Positions 45,019 through 53,502 of a DNA stretch of 64,000 nt are shown piece after piece. The translations under genes and the position numbers were made by a program. Source of the stretch: JBGSMX01 sp963790405 (GTDB lineage Bacteria > Actinomycetota > Coriobacteriia > Anaerosomatales > JAGXFU01); NCBI GenBank assembly GCA_963790405.1, contig CAWBOJ010000003.1:496001-560000 (forward strand). Reading direction: 5' to 3'. Position 1 is the stretch's first letter, and the number at the start of each line of letters is the position of its first letter. Below the pieces are notes generated by a model. It searched no databases, was not told the origin of the DNA, and was given only the letters and a program-made list of their open reading frames with translations.

Positions 45019-46179
45019 TCAGTACCTGAACAGGGCGGCGGCGCTGTGTGACGTGTCATCGGCCACGAGGTCATCGATCGTGTGGATGACGCCTCCATGC
45101 AGAAGTGTTTCCGAGGCGGCGAGATCTGCGAGGTCCCAATCATCCGGGCCTGGCTGCTCGGCAATGTCCACACGGCCGCTGGAGGGGTCGTACCGACCCC
45201 AGTGGTTGGCATGAGGGGAAACGAACAGGACGCGAACACGCCCCTCGTATGCGGCGCGGATGATCTCGTGTAGGTCGGCGGAGGCCTCAGCTGTCCCTAT
45301 CAGGTCCTGCAAAGATGCGACATCTTGATCGAGCTCCGCCCGAAAGTGAGGCTTGAGCAACTCCTGCCCCCGGTGGTGAATCTGGCTGAGTGTGAGTTCG
45401 TCGGGGTTGCCGCTCATCGAGGCCTCGACCAGGTGCGGATAGGAGTTCGTCTCGCGGTACATCGCAAGCAGGTAGTCGACGCCCGAGAGCAGGAGCGGAG
45501 CGTCGTCGTCGTGCAGAAACTCGTGGATACCTTTGTCGATCATGTGGAAGTAGCGCGAAAGCTCGTCTTTCTCGCTGTCCTGAATGCCCCCGTGTCCGTG
45601 GAACATGGCAGCGCGTCGGCCCTTGCCCGTGCTCATGGGAGTACGTGAGTGGAAAGTGACCTGACGTTCGTAGTCTTCGTACTTCAAGGCATCGGCCAGA
45701 CTCCGGGGAACGCCGGTCAGGTCGAGCTCGCCGATCTCGTCGCCCGTGGCTTCCAGAAGTCGCACGCGATTCTTGCTGAGTGCAAGCACGTAGAAGCGTT
45801 CGCCGGTCTGCAGCGCCGGCAGAAGCGGCCTGATCGCGAATCGCTCACCGACCGAGACTGATTCAATCAATTCGACGGGGACCTTGAATCGATGGAACAC
45901 GTCTTCGGCCAAGAAGATGGAGAGTCCATCGCCAGTGTCGCGCCAAAACGAACCGTCCGAGAGCAGTGCGCGAGCCGGACCCAGCAATGTCTCGATCTCG
46001 GGTGGGCGCAGCTCTCCTGCCCGAAGGTCCTCCTCGGCAGATTTCAACAGGTTCTTCAGGCGGATCGGGTCTTGTCCTTTGTCGTTCCCGGCGCGGTGGG
46101 TCGGCATGTGGATACTGACCGATGGCCATCCGAGGTGCTGCGCCAGTGCTGAGAGGGTTTCGCGATCGGGGGAATCCAT
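45019..46179 (-). CDS. Bacterial archaeo-eukaryotic release factor-like (baeRF) family protein
   Basis: The 386-residue protein has VSIHMPTHRAGNDKGQDPIRLKN, FYVLALSKNRVRLLEA (the eRF1 domain-2-like strand), a central HGHGGIQDSEKDELSRYFHMID segment and VRVLFVSPHANHWGRYD, matching bacterial proteins related to archaeo-eukaryotic release factors and pelota. The lack of a clear GGQ loop suggests it does not terminate translation; some relatives are tied to stress and ribosome hibernation. The ATG at 46179 follows GGGAGGCT. The function is undetermined. Confidence 0.6.
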   Translation of the reverse strand: MDSPDRETLSALAQHLGWPSVSIHMPTHRAGNDKGQDPIRLKNLLKSAEEDLRAGELRPPEIETLLGPARALLSDGSFWRDTGDGLSIFLAEDVFHRFKVPVELIESVSVGERFAIRPLLPALQTGERFYVLALSKNRVRLLEATGDEIGELDLTGVPRSLADALKYEDYERQVTFHSRTPMSTGKGRRAAMFHGHGGIQDSEKDELSRYFHMIDKGIHEFLHDDDAPLLLSGVDYLLAMYRETNSYPHLVEASMSGNPDELTLSQIHHRGQELLKPHFRAELDQDVASLQDLIGTAEASADLHEIIRAAYEGRVRVLFVSPHANHWGRYDPSSGRVDIAEQPGPDDWDLADLAASETLLHGGVIHTIDDLVADDTSHSAAALFRY

Positions 46180-46294
46180 TAGCAGCCTCCCTTGGTTGCG
46201 CATGCGCCACTGTGGGCGCGTTCGTCCGTATTCATAAGTGTTCCCGCTCTGCGCCGATACAAGCAGGACCCGTCCAGCGACGCTGTCAACGCGC

Positions 46295-46300
46295 TATACT
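46295..46300 (+). promoter_or_regulatory. -10 box of SRP RNA promoter
   Basis: TATACT lies 8 bases before the first paired base of the SRP RNA (46309), so the transcription start would be at about 46307. No good -35 was identified. Confidence 0.5.
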
Positions 46301-46308
46301 GTGGCTTC

Positions 46309-46421
46309 GCAGCGCGTCGAGAGGGCCTCGGACGGCGGTATGTCGTGAACCTGGTCAGATCCGGGAGGAAGCAGCCATAAGCGGCCTCTATCGGGTGTCC
46401 GGGGTCCACTCGGGGCGCTGC
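46309..46421 (+). ncRNA. ffs: Small signal recognition particle RNA (4.5S type)
   Basis: The conserved apical domain is present: GGTCAGATCCGGGAGGAAGC (46353-46372) followed by AGCCATAAG, matching the Ffh-binding symmetric and asymmetric loops. The stem is long: GCAGCGCGTCGAG (46309-46321) pairs with CTCGGGGCGCTGC (46409-46421), and GGGCCTCGGAC (46323-46333) pairs with GTCCGGGGTCC (46397-46407). The RNA of about 113 bases is the bacterial short form without an Alu domain. It targets membrane and secreted proteins to the translocon. Placement just upstream of dnaX is common in Gram-positive genomes. Confidence 0.92.
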
Positions 46422-46492
46422 ACGGGGTCGGCCTGAGTGTGGGTGCGACCCTGTATACTTCTCGGCGTCGGAACTCGCATGAAAGGCACGAC

Positions 46493-48350
46493 GTGGCCCA
46501 CCAGTCCCTGTATCGGAAATACCGTCCCGCAGACGTTCAACGACGTGGTCGGTCAGCAACACATCACTCGCACGTTGCGCAACGCCGTGGCCGAGGACGC
46601 AGTCGCTCACGCGTACCTGTTCACCGGTCCTCGGGGCACGGGCAAGACGACGACAGCGCGCATCCTCGCGAAGGCTCTCGAGTGCGAGAATGGTCCGACG
46701 CCGGATCCCGACGTCACGTGCCAGCAGTGCATCGATATTGCCGAGGGGCGTCATCCCGATGTGTACGAGCTTGATGCGGCATCGCGCACCCAGGTGGACA
46801 ACGTTCGCGAGGAGATCATCGGTCGCCTTGCGTACGCACCCACGCGGGGTCGCTACAAGGTCTACATCATCGACGAGGTCCACATGCTTTCGACGCACTC
46901 GTTCAACGCGTTGCTCGAAGAGCATTGAGGAACCGCCGGCGCACACGGTGTTCATCCTGTGCACGACTCACCCGCACAAGGTGCCCGAGACGATCCACTC
47001 CCGATGCCAGCGGTTCGATTTCCACCGTATCGGCGTAGAAGACATCGTCGGACATCTGGAGTACATCGCAGGCGAAGAGGGTATCGCGGTGGCCGCTGGA
47101 TCCCTGACGCTTGTCGCCAAGCATGCCGCAGGCGGGATGCGCGATGCCATCACCACGCTCGAACAGCTGGCTGCGTTCACTGGCAAGGACATCTCGCTTG
47201 ACGATGTCGAGGGCCTGTTGGGAGAGGTGGATACGGCACTCCTGTTCGAGATCGCCGATCTCATCGCTGCGCGCGACATAGCCGGTTGCTTCCGGTTCGT
47301 CGCGCGCCTGACAGAGAGCGGTGTCGACACTGACGGAGTTCGTACGCGAGGTTACCGGCCATTTCCGCGATCTGTTCGTGACGGCAGCCGTCGGAGATCG
47401 CAACAGGAATCGTGGACACGACCGACGAGGCTCTGGCCCGACTGGGCACGCAGGCTGGTCGTTTCGGACCGGATCGTCTCACGCGGATTCTGGATCTTCT
47501 CGGCGAACTTGGTACCGAGATACGCTGGTCGAGCGATTCTCGGCTCTCGCTTGAGGTGGCGCTCACGCGGATGGCGCGTCCGGACGGAGAACTCACGCTT
47601 GATGCGCTTGCGGAACGCGTCGAGGCGCTCGAGATGGGAAGCCCCGTATCAGCGGCTCAGCCGCCGCTCCCGGCACCGCCGGCGGACACGCCACCACCAC
47701 CGGTGTCGACATCTGATGCCGAAGATGCCGAACCTGCGAGTGATGCTGCCGAGGACACGCCTGACGCCCAATCGCATGGAGCGCCAGCAGCGGAGCCGGA
47801 CCCACATCCGATTCCCGAGGTCGATGCTTCGTCGGTAGGCGAGGAGACCGTCGTCGAGGTCGAGCACCTCGACAGTCTCGATCGAGCACACGTGAAGCGA
47901 GCTTGGCCGGCGGTTCTGGCCGAGGTGAAGCGGGTCAAGGCATCTCGTTCGCACATATTCACGAACACGGAAGTCGATGTCGACGCGGATGGTGCGACAT
48001 TGGTCATCGAGTTTCCGAGCGACCAGAACTTCACGCTCGATCTGGCGAAGTCACCCGACACGCGATTGCTGCTACAGCAGGCGCTGATCAAGGTTCTGGG
48101 CGGAAAGCCGGCGTTTCGGTATCAGCTCGGGCGCGGGCAGATTCGTCCCGTGGCTGTGCCTGAGCCGGTTCCCCCTACCGACGTAGCGCCTGCTACAGGG
48201 GGCGACGAGACCGACAACGCTCCTGGTCCCGTCGGTGTGGAGCAGGCCGACGAAGACGAGATAGAACGCATGCTTCACAGCCTGGGTGCCGAGAAGGTTG
48301 CCGAGGTACCCCATGAAGCCGATGACGGAAAGGGAGAGCACACGAAATGA
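46493..48350 (+). CDS. dnaX: DNA polymerase III subunit gamma/tau, frame broken four times
   Basis: The reconstructed protein is about 617 residues: VAHQSLYRKYRPQTFNDVVG at the start, LFTGPRGTGKTTTARILAKA (Walker A), a CENG...CQQC zinc region, YIIDEVHMLS (Walker B), the sensor-1/SRC region (TIHSRCQRFDFHRI) and a C-terminal tail rich in Pro/Ala/Glu ending in a tau-like domain. It is the clamp-loader ATPase of replication. Breaks are at 46526-46528 (extra C), 46917 (CTC-G-AAG), 47329 (GAC-A-CTG) and about 47402 (extra A). Removing one base at each restores the family sequence. The GTG at 46493 is inferred from the conserved start. It overlaps ybaB by 4 bases. Confidence 0.85.
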
Positions 48351-48661
48351 AGCCGAACATGAACAACATGATGCGCCAGGCGCAGAAGATGCAGCAGGAC
48401 ATGGCGCGCGTGCAAGAAGAGCTCAAAGCCGAGACGGTCGAGGCGTCTGTCGGCGGCGGTATGGTGAAGGTCGTGATGACCGGCGACCTCGCTTTGCAGA
48501 GCGTGAAGATCGACCCGGCGGCTGTCGACCCCGACGACGTTGCGATGCTCGAGGACATGGTGACCGCTGCCGTCAACGAAGGTCTGCGGCAGGCCCAGGA
48601 GTTGGCGGGTAACAAGATGGCGGCGGTGACCGGCGGGATGAACATTCCGGGCTTGATGTAG
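48347..48661 (+). CDS. ybaB: YbaB/EbfC family nucleoid-associated protein
   Basis: The 104-residue protein has the YbaB pattern: MNNMMRQAQKMQQDMARVQE (coiled helix), VEASVGGGMVKVVMTGDL and VTAAVNEGLRQAQELAGNKM. It forms a DNA-binding dimer and is classically encoded between dnaX and recR, as here. Its ATG overlaps the dnaX TGA (ATGA at 48347-48350). Confidence 0.95.
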   Translation: MKPNMNNMMRQAQKMQQDMARVQEELKAETVEASVGGGMVKVVMTGDLALQSVKIDPAAVDPDDVAMLEDMVTAAVNEGLRQAQELAGNKMAAVTGGMNIPGLM

Positions 48662-49259
48662 ATGCGCTATGCGGCTCCAATCGCGCGGCTGCTCGAAGAA
48701 CTCGAGCGCCTGCCCGGCATCGGCCCCAAGTCGGCGCAACGGCTCGTCTACCACATTCTTCGCACAGACTCGGATGAGGCTGGACGTTTGGCCGAAGCCA
48801 TTCTCGAAGTGAAGCGGTCGATCAGGTTCTGTTCTCGCTGCTTCAACTTTGCCGAGGGCGAGCTGTGTGACGTGTGTTCCGACTCAGAGCGGGATGCCTC
48901 GATCATCTGCGTTGTCGAGGAACCACGCGATCTTGTAGCGGTCGAGCGTACGGGTGAGTTCCGGGCTCAGTACCATGTGCTGCAAGGCGCCATCTCCCCG
49001 ATCGACGGCATCGGGCCGGAACAGCTTCGCGTGCGAGAGCTTCTCGGCCCGAGTTGCCGAAGGCGGTGTCGAGGAGGTCGTCGTTGCGACGAATCCGAAC
49101 GTGGAGGGTGAGACGACAGCGCTGTACATCGCGCGACTGCTCAAGCCGCTGGGCGTACAGGTCACCCGTATCGCGTCGGGCTTGCCGGTGGGAGGAGATC
49201 TCGAGTACGCCGACGAAGTGACCCTTGGAAGGGCGCTCGAGGCACGTCGCGAGATGTGA
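48662..49259 (+). CDS. recR: Recombination mediator RecR, frame broken once
   Basis: The protein has LPGIGPKSAQRLVYHI (HhH), a C4 zinc finger (CSRCFNFAEGELCDVC) and a Toprim domain (IICVVEEPRDLVAVE, VVVATNPNVEGETTALYIAR). RecR loads RecA at gaps with RecFO. One extra G at 49046-49047 (CTC-G-GCC) splits the frame; without it the product is 198 residues, exactly the usual length, with ELLARVAEGGVEEVVVATNP continuous. This is the clearest evidence that the breaks in this window are base additions and not pseudogenes. The ATG follows the ybaB TAG directly. Confidence 0.9.
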
Positions 49260-49442
49260 AGCGGTGTCTTTCCAGAATTTGTTCACCGTTCACCGATTGC
49301 TAGCCGCCGTCCGCGTCCGTTCGCCGAACGAGGATAACCGCTCACCGGCACCGCCGCTATCCTAGTGTGACCTTACCGCCGCCGAACGGACGTGAGCGGC
49401 GAAAGTGTCCGTCGCTTGGCGGCGACGAGAAAGGGGAGATCC

Positions 49443-50018
49443 ATGCAGCAGCAGCTGACGGAGATCCGTTGGCATGCGCGCGCCGGTCAGGGCGCGGTGA
49501 CTGCGGCGAAGGTCGTCGCGGAGACCGCACTGTCCGCGAACCAGTACATGCAGGCCATGCCTGAGTACGGTCCGGAGCGGATGGGAGCCCCCATCAAGGC
49601 GTTCACGCGCATCAGCTCGGAACCGATCGATATCCACTGCAACATCGAGAATCCGAACGTCGTCATCGTGCTTGACGACACCCTGCTCGCCGTGGTCGAC
49701 GTGACCGAGGGCATCACCGACGACGGTGTTGTCATCCTCAACACGTGCACGCCCGCGGCTCAGGTGAAGAAGATGCTTGGCGTGGCCGACACAGTCAGAG
49801 TCGCGTGCGTCGATGCTTCTGGCATCGCGCTCGACACCATCAAGCGAGACATCCCGAACACGCCGATCGTTGGCGCGTTCGTAAGGGCTGCGGGTGTCAT
49901 CGATCTCGAGGTCTTCAAGGGTCTGCTTGCCAAGAACCTCAGCAAGAAGTTCGGCCAGGAGATGATCGACGCCAATTTCGAGGCTGTCGATCGTGCCTAT
50001 CGCGGAGGTGGACCATGA
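49443..50018 (+). CDS. porG: 2-oxoacid:ferredoxin oxidoreductase, gamma subunit
   Basis: The 191-residue protein matches the gamma domain of pyruvate/2-ketoisovalerate ferredoxin oxidoreductases: EIRWHARAGQGAVTAAKVVAE and MPEYGPERMGAPIKAFTRIS. This subunit helps bind CoA. The four genes gamma-delta-alpha-beta make one enzyme that oxidatively decarboxylates a 2-oxoacid to acyl-CoA with reduced ferredoxin. AAGGGGAG precedes the ATG. The product order matches PorGDAB, but pyruvate versus branched-chain oxoacid is not settled; the symbol is provisional. Confidence 0.85.
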   Translation: MQQQLTEIRWHARAGQGAVTAAKVVAETALSANQYMQAMPEYGPERMGAPIKAFTRISSEPIDIHCNIENPNVVIVLDDTLLAVVDVTEGITDDGVVILNTCTPAAQVKKMLGVADTVRVACVDASGIALDTIKRDIPNTPIVGAFVRAAGVIDLEVFKGLLAKNLSKKFGQEMIDANFEAVDRAYRGGGP

Positions 50019-50019
50019 C

Positions 50020-50346
50020 ATGAAATGGGACATCTCTTCGATAGACTCATGGAAAGGCGAGGACTTCCCGCTGGGAGCTGTGATTCCCGAGGCCGGGAAC
50101 TCTCAGTACTACGTGACCGGCGGCTGGCGCAGCGAGCGACCGGTGCGCGACAAAGAGACTTGTACGGACTGCCTCATCTGTTGGGTCATGTGTCCGGACT
50201 CGGCTATCCACGTCGTGGACGAGAAGCTCGCGGATGACACGTTCGATCTCGACCACTGCAAAGGGTGCGGAATCTGTGCAAACGAGTGCCCCGTCGAGGC
50301 GATCACGATGGTTCCCGAAGGCTGCGATCTGCCGGAGGTGAAGTAG
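50020..50346 (+). CDS. porD: 2-oxoacid:ferredoxin oxidoreductase, delta (ferredoxin) subunit
   Basis: This 108-residue subunit has two [4Fe-4S] motifs: CTDCLICWVMCPDSAI and CKGCGICANECPVEAI. It passes electrons from the beta-subunit cluster to ferredoxin. The ATG at 50020 lies a few bases after GGAGGTGG at the end of porG, so the genes are coupled. Its stop is immediately before the alpha-subunit ATG. Confidence 0.9.
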   Translation: MKWDISSIDSWKGEDFPLGAVIPEAGNSQYYVTGGWRSERPVRDKETCTDCLICWVMCPDSAIHVVDEKLADDTFDLDHCKGCGICANECPVEAITMVPEGCDLPEVK

Positions 50347-51536
50347 ATGACCGAGCAGAAGACAGTCGCCACCACCGGAAACCTTGTGGTGGCAGACGCC
50401 ATGCGTCAGTGCGCTCCCGACGTTGTCGCTGCGTATCCGATCACTCCGCAGACGACCATCGTCGAGGAGTTTGCGAAGTACGTCGCGCAAGGACGCGTCC
50501 ACACCGAGTACGTCACGGTGGAATCCGAGCACTCCGCGATGAGCGCCTGTGTCGGCGCTTCGGCAGCCGGCGCTCGCGTCATGACCGCGACGGCAAGCCA
50601 GGGCCTGGCGCTCATGTGGGAGGAGCTGCACATCGCCTCCGGTATGCGTTTGCCGATCGTCATGGCAAATGCCAACCGCGCACTGTCGGCACCGATCAAC
50701 ATCCACTGCGACCATGGTGACGCCATGGGCGCCCGCGATACCGGCTGGGTGATGCTGTTCGCTGAAACGGCGCAGGAGGCCTACGACAACACGATCATCG
50801 CCCTCAAGGTCGCCGAGGATCCCGCAGGTTCTGCTTCCGGCGATGAGCTGTCTCGACGGCTTCATCACGACACACTCGATCGACCGCATCGATCTTCTCG
50901 ATGACGCGACCGTCAAGGAGTTCGTCGGCGAGTACAAGCCGCAGAACGCCCTGCTCGACGAAGAGAACCCGGTCGCACACGGTGCGTTCGCCGGTCTTGG
51001 CGGTCCGTTCTTCGAGTTCAAGAAAGCCCAGCGCCAGGCGATGGATCGCGCCGCAGGCGTTGTCGACCGCGTCGGGACTGAGTACTCGAAGATTTCCGGT
51101 CGCCCGTTCTCGGCAATTCAAGACCGACATGCTCGAAGATGCCGAGATCGCGATTGTCGCCATCGGCTCCGCCGCAGGCAACGCGCGTCATGTCGCCAAG
51201 GAGCTGCGAGCGCAGGGTGTGAAGGCCGGCATGGTCAAGGTGCGATGCTTCCGCCCGTTCCCGTTCGCCGAGATCGCGGAAGCTCTCAAGGGCCTCAAGG
51301 CGGTAGCAGTTCTCGATCGTGCCGAGTCGTTCGGTGCCGAAGGCGGCCCGATGTTCCTTGAGATTCGGAGTGCACTCTACGACCTGGAGACTCGCGTGCC
51401 GCTCGTCAACTACATTTACGGACTCGGCGGCAGCGACGTGCGCCTCGAGCTCATGCATCAGGTGTACACGGACCTGTCCGACATCGCGTCTGGTACGGCG
51501 AAGCCTGCAGGCCTCGTCTACCTTGGCGCCCGATAG
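50347..51536 (+). CDS. porA: 2-oxoacid:ferredoxin oxidoreductase, alpha subunit, frame broken twice
   Basis: Reconstruction gives about 395 residues, the normal length. Motifs are VVAAYPITPQTTIVEEFAKY, TVESEHSAMSACVGASAAGA, ATASQGLALMWEELHIASG and, in the transketolase C-terminal part, AIVAIGSAAGNARHVAKELR and AVLDRAESFGAEGGPMFLEI. Breaks at 50827-50828 (GCA-G-GTT) and 51112-51113 (one extra G) each vanish when one base is removed. The alpha subunit forms the thiamine pyrophosphate site with beta. Confidence 0.88.
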
Positions 51537-51551
51537 GAAGGGGGGACTCGC

Positions 51552-52496
51552 ATGGCGACACTTCGCGAACTGACTCATCGCGAGGACCGTCTCGCCGGGG
51601 GTCATCGCCTCTGTGCAGGGTGCGGCGCCTCCGTGGCCGTCCGCCAGGTCCTGCTTGGTGCCGGAGTGGATCCGGTCGTAGTAGGTTGCGCGACGGGATG
51701 CCTGGAAGTATCGACGACGATTTATCCCTACTCGTCGTGGAAGACTCCGTTCATACACAACGCGTTTGAGAACTCGGCGGCGACGGTCTCCGGTGTCGAA
51801 GCGGCATTCAAAGGCCTGAAAGCCGCCGGCAAGATTCCATCCGACAAGAAGATGAAGTTCGTCGCGTTTGGCGGCGACGGTGGAACCTACGACATCGGCT
51901 TGCAGTCGTTGTCCGGCGCTATGGAGCGCGGGCATGACATGGTCTACATCTGCTACGACAACGGCGCATACATGAACACGGGTATCCAGCGCTCCTCGGC
52001 CACTCCGAAGGGTGCCTGGGCAACCACGGCCGAGGTGGGCAAGGCCCAGCAGGGCAAGCAGCAGAAGCGCAAAGACCTCACGTCGATCATCGCGGCACAC
52101 GGCGTGCCGTACGCGGCGCAGGCTTCTATCAGCCACTGGAAGGATCTGACCTCGAAGGCCGAGAAGGCATTTGCGGTGGAGGGTCCTGCCTTCATCAACA
52201 TCCTTGCGACGTGTCCGCGTGGCTGGCGCAGCGCGTACAACAAGTCGATCGAAATCGCCAAGCTGGGCGTTCAGACTGGCTACTGGCCACTGTTCGAGGT
52301 AGAGGATGGCGAGTGGAAGATGAGCGTGCAGAGCAAGGCGCTCATCAAGGCCGGACGCAAACCGATCGAGGAGTTCTTGGAGACCCAGGGGCGTTTCAAG
52401 CACCTGTTCAAGCCCGAGAACGCCGGATTGCTTGCCGAGATTCAGCAGGATGTCGACGATTACTTCGACTATGTCCGGAAACGCTGCGGCGAGTAG
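51552..52496 (+). CDS. porB: 2-oxoacid:ferredoxin oxidoreductase, beta (TPP-binding) subunit
   Basis: The intact 314-residue subunit has HRLCAGCGASVAVRQVL with the first cluster cysteines, VVGCATGCLEVSTTIYPYSS, the TPP/Mg motif FGGDGGTYDIGLQSL ending in YDNGAYMNTG, and a final extension. Conserved Cys21, Cys24, Cys46/50-type spacing supports one [4Fe-4S] cluster. With gamma, delta and alpha it forms the complete enzyme. It is followed by a terminator. Confidence 0.9.
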   Translation: MATLRELTHREDRLAGGHRLCAGCGASVAVRQVLLGAGVDPVVVGCATGCLEVSTTIYPYSSWKTPFIHNAFENSAATVSGVEAAFKGLKAAGKIPSDKKMKFVAFGGDGGTYDIGLQSLSGAMERGHDMVYICYDNGAYMNTGIQRSSATPKGAWATTAEVGKAQQGKQQKRKDLTSIIAAHGVPYAAQASISHWKDLTSKAEKAFAVEGPAFINILATCPRGWRSAYNKSIEIAKLGVQTGYWPLFEVEDGEWKMSVQSKALIKAGRKPIEEFLETQGRFKHLFKPENAGLLAEIQQDVDDYFDYVRKRCGE

Positions 52497-52525
52497 CGCG
52501 TCTGTTTCCTACAAGGTGTTTCGAC

Positions 52526-52555
52526 ACGGCCCCGGCACTTGCGCCGGGGCCGTTT
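52526..52555 (+). terminator. Rho-independent terminator after porB
   Basis: ACGGCCCCGGC (52526-52536) pairs perfectly with GCCGGGGCCGT (52543-52553) around a 6-base loop and is followed by TT. It ends the por operon 30 bases after the beta stop. Confidence 0.85.
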
Positions 52556-52644
52556 GCATTGCCGTGCACCTCTCGCGTGTTTCATGTCGTGCCGATGATA
52601 GAATGAAGCGAAGTTCACCCGCCTTCGCCAGAGGGAGTATATCC

Positions 52645-53502
52645 GTGGTTCGCAGGGCCTTCTTGTCGCTCGCCGTGATAGCCGGGGTCGTTCTGGTTCT
52701 GGCCGGATGCACGCAATCGCAGTCCGCAGACGAGCCGGATGGCGGGCCGCTCGAACGCATCAGGGTCTCGGGCTCGGGTACGGCACTGCCGCTTGTGCGC
52801 ATTCTGACCGACGCGTATGAGGCCGACGGTATCGAGTTCGTGTACCTTCCGGGCTTGCACAGCGGAGGCGGGATCAAGGGAGTCGCCAACGGAGACCTTG
52901 AGATCGGCACGGTGTCGCGAGAGCTCGAAGAAGATGAACAGGCGCTCGGTCTCGAGCTCGTGAAGCTCTCAGACGACGGTCTTGTCATTGCGGTTCACCC
53001 TTCTGTGACTGTCGATGGATTGACGAGTGAACAAGTCCGTGAGATCTACCGGGGCGAGCACGAGAACTGGTCCGAACTCGGAGGCCCCGATCTGGGCATC
53101 GTGATTCTCGATCGCAACGAAGACGAGTCTGCGAAGATCATCTTGCGCAAGTACGTGCTCGGCCCCGATCTCAAGATCACCGATCAGGCCGTCAATCTGT
53201 TCTACGAACCCGACATGATCGAGGGCCTCCAGTCGACCCCAGGTTCGATCGGCTACTTCTCTCTCGGCTACGGTTTGTTGGAGGAGATACCGGTTCGGTA
53301 TCTCAAGCTGGACGGTGTCGAAGCCTCTGTGGAGACCATCATGAGCGGCGAATACGAGATGGTCCGCCCGCTGGGTGTTGTGGTCAACCGGCCGCCCGAT
53401 AGTGCCATCGAGGGTTTCCTCGAGTGGGCGCAGTCCGACGAGGCGCGTGTTCTGATGACCGAGAAGGGCTTCGTCCCGCCCCTCGATGACTTGGGTGAAT
53501 GA
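52645..53502 (+). CDS. PstS-like periplasmic-binding lipoprotein (PBP2 fold)
   Basis: The 285-residue protein has a lipoprotein signal (VVLVLAGC) and a PBP-like domain of the phosphate-binding type: IRVSGSGTALPLVRILTDAY, GGGIKGVANGDLEIGTVSRE, REIYRGEHENWSELGG and ESAKIILRKYVLG. The GTG at 52645 follows AGGGAG; upstream in-frame ATG 52603 overlaps a probable -10 box (TAGAAT, 52599-52604) and is rejected. There is no pst permease nearby. Its TGA overlaps the ATG of the HD-GYP sensor, so the binding protein is probably a sensory partner rather than a transport component. Confidence 0.75.
   Translation: MVRRAFLSLAVIAGVVLVLAGCTQSQSADEPDGGPLERIRVSGSGTALPLVRILTDAYEADGIEFVYLPGLHSGGGIKGVANGDLEIGTVSRELEEDEQALGLELVKLSDDGLVIAVHPSVTVDGLTSEQVREIYRGEHENWSELGGPDLGIVILDRNEDESAKIILRKYVLGPDLKITDQAVNLFYEPDMIEGLQSTPGSIGYFSLGYGLLEEIPVRYLKLDGVEASVETIMSGEYEMVRPLGVVVNRPPDSAIEGFLEWAQSDEARVLMTEKGFVPPLDDLGE

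Noticed and set aside
46493..48350. dnaX breaks as the programmed frameshift known from Escherichia coli
   Set aside because: The known event is a single -1 shift on a slippery A tract at the tau/gamma boundary. Here there are four breaks of the opposite sense, without A-rich slippery sites, and similar breaks occur in many unrelated genes.
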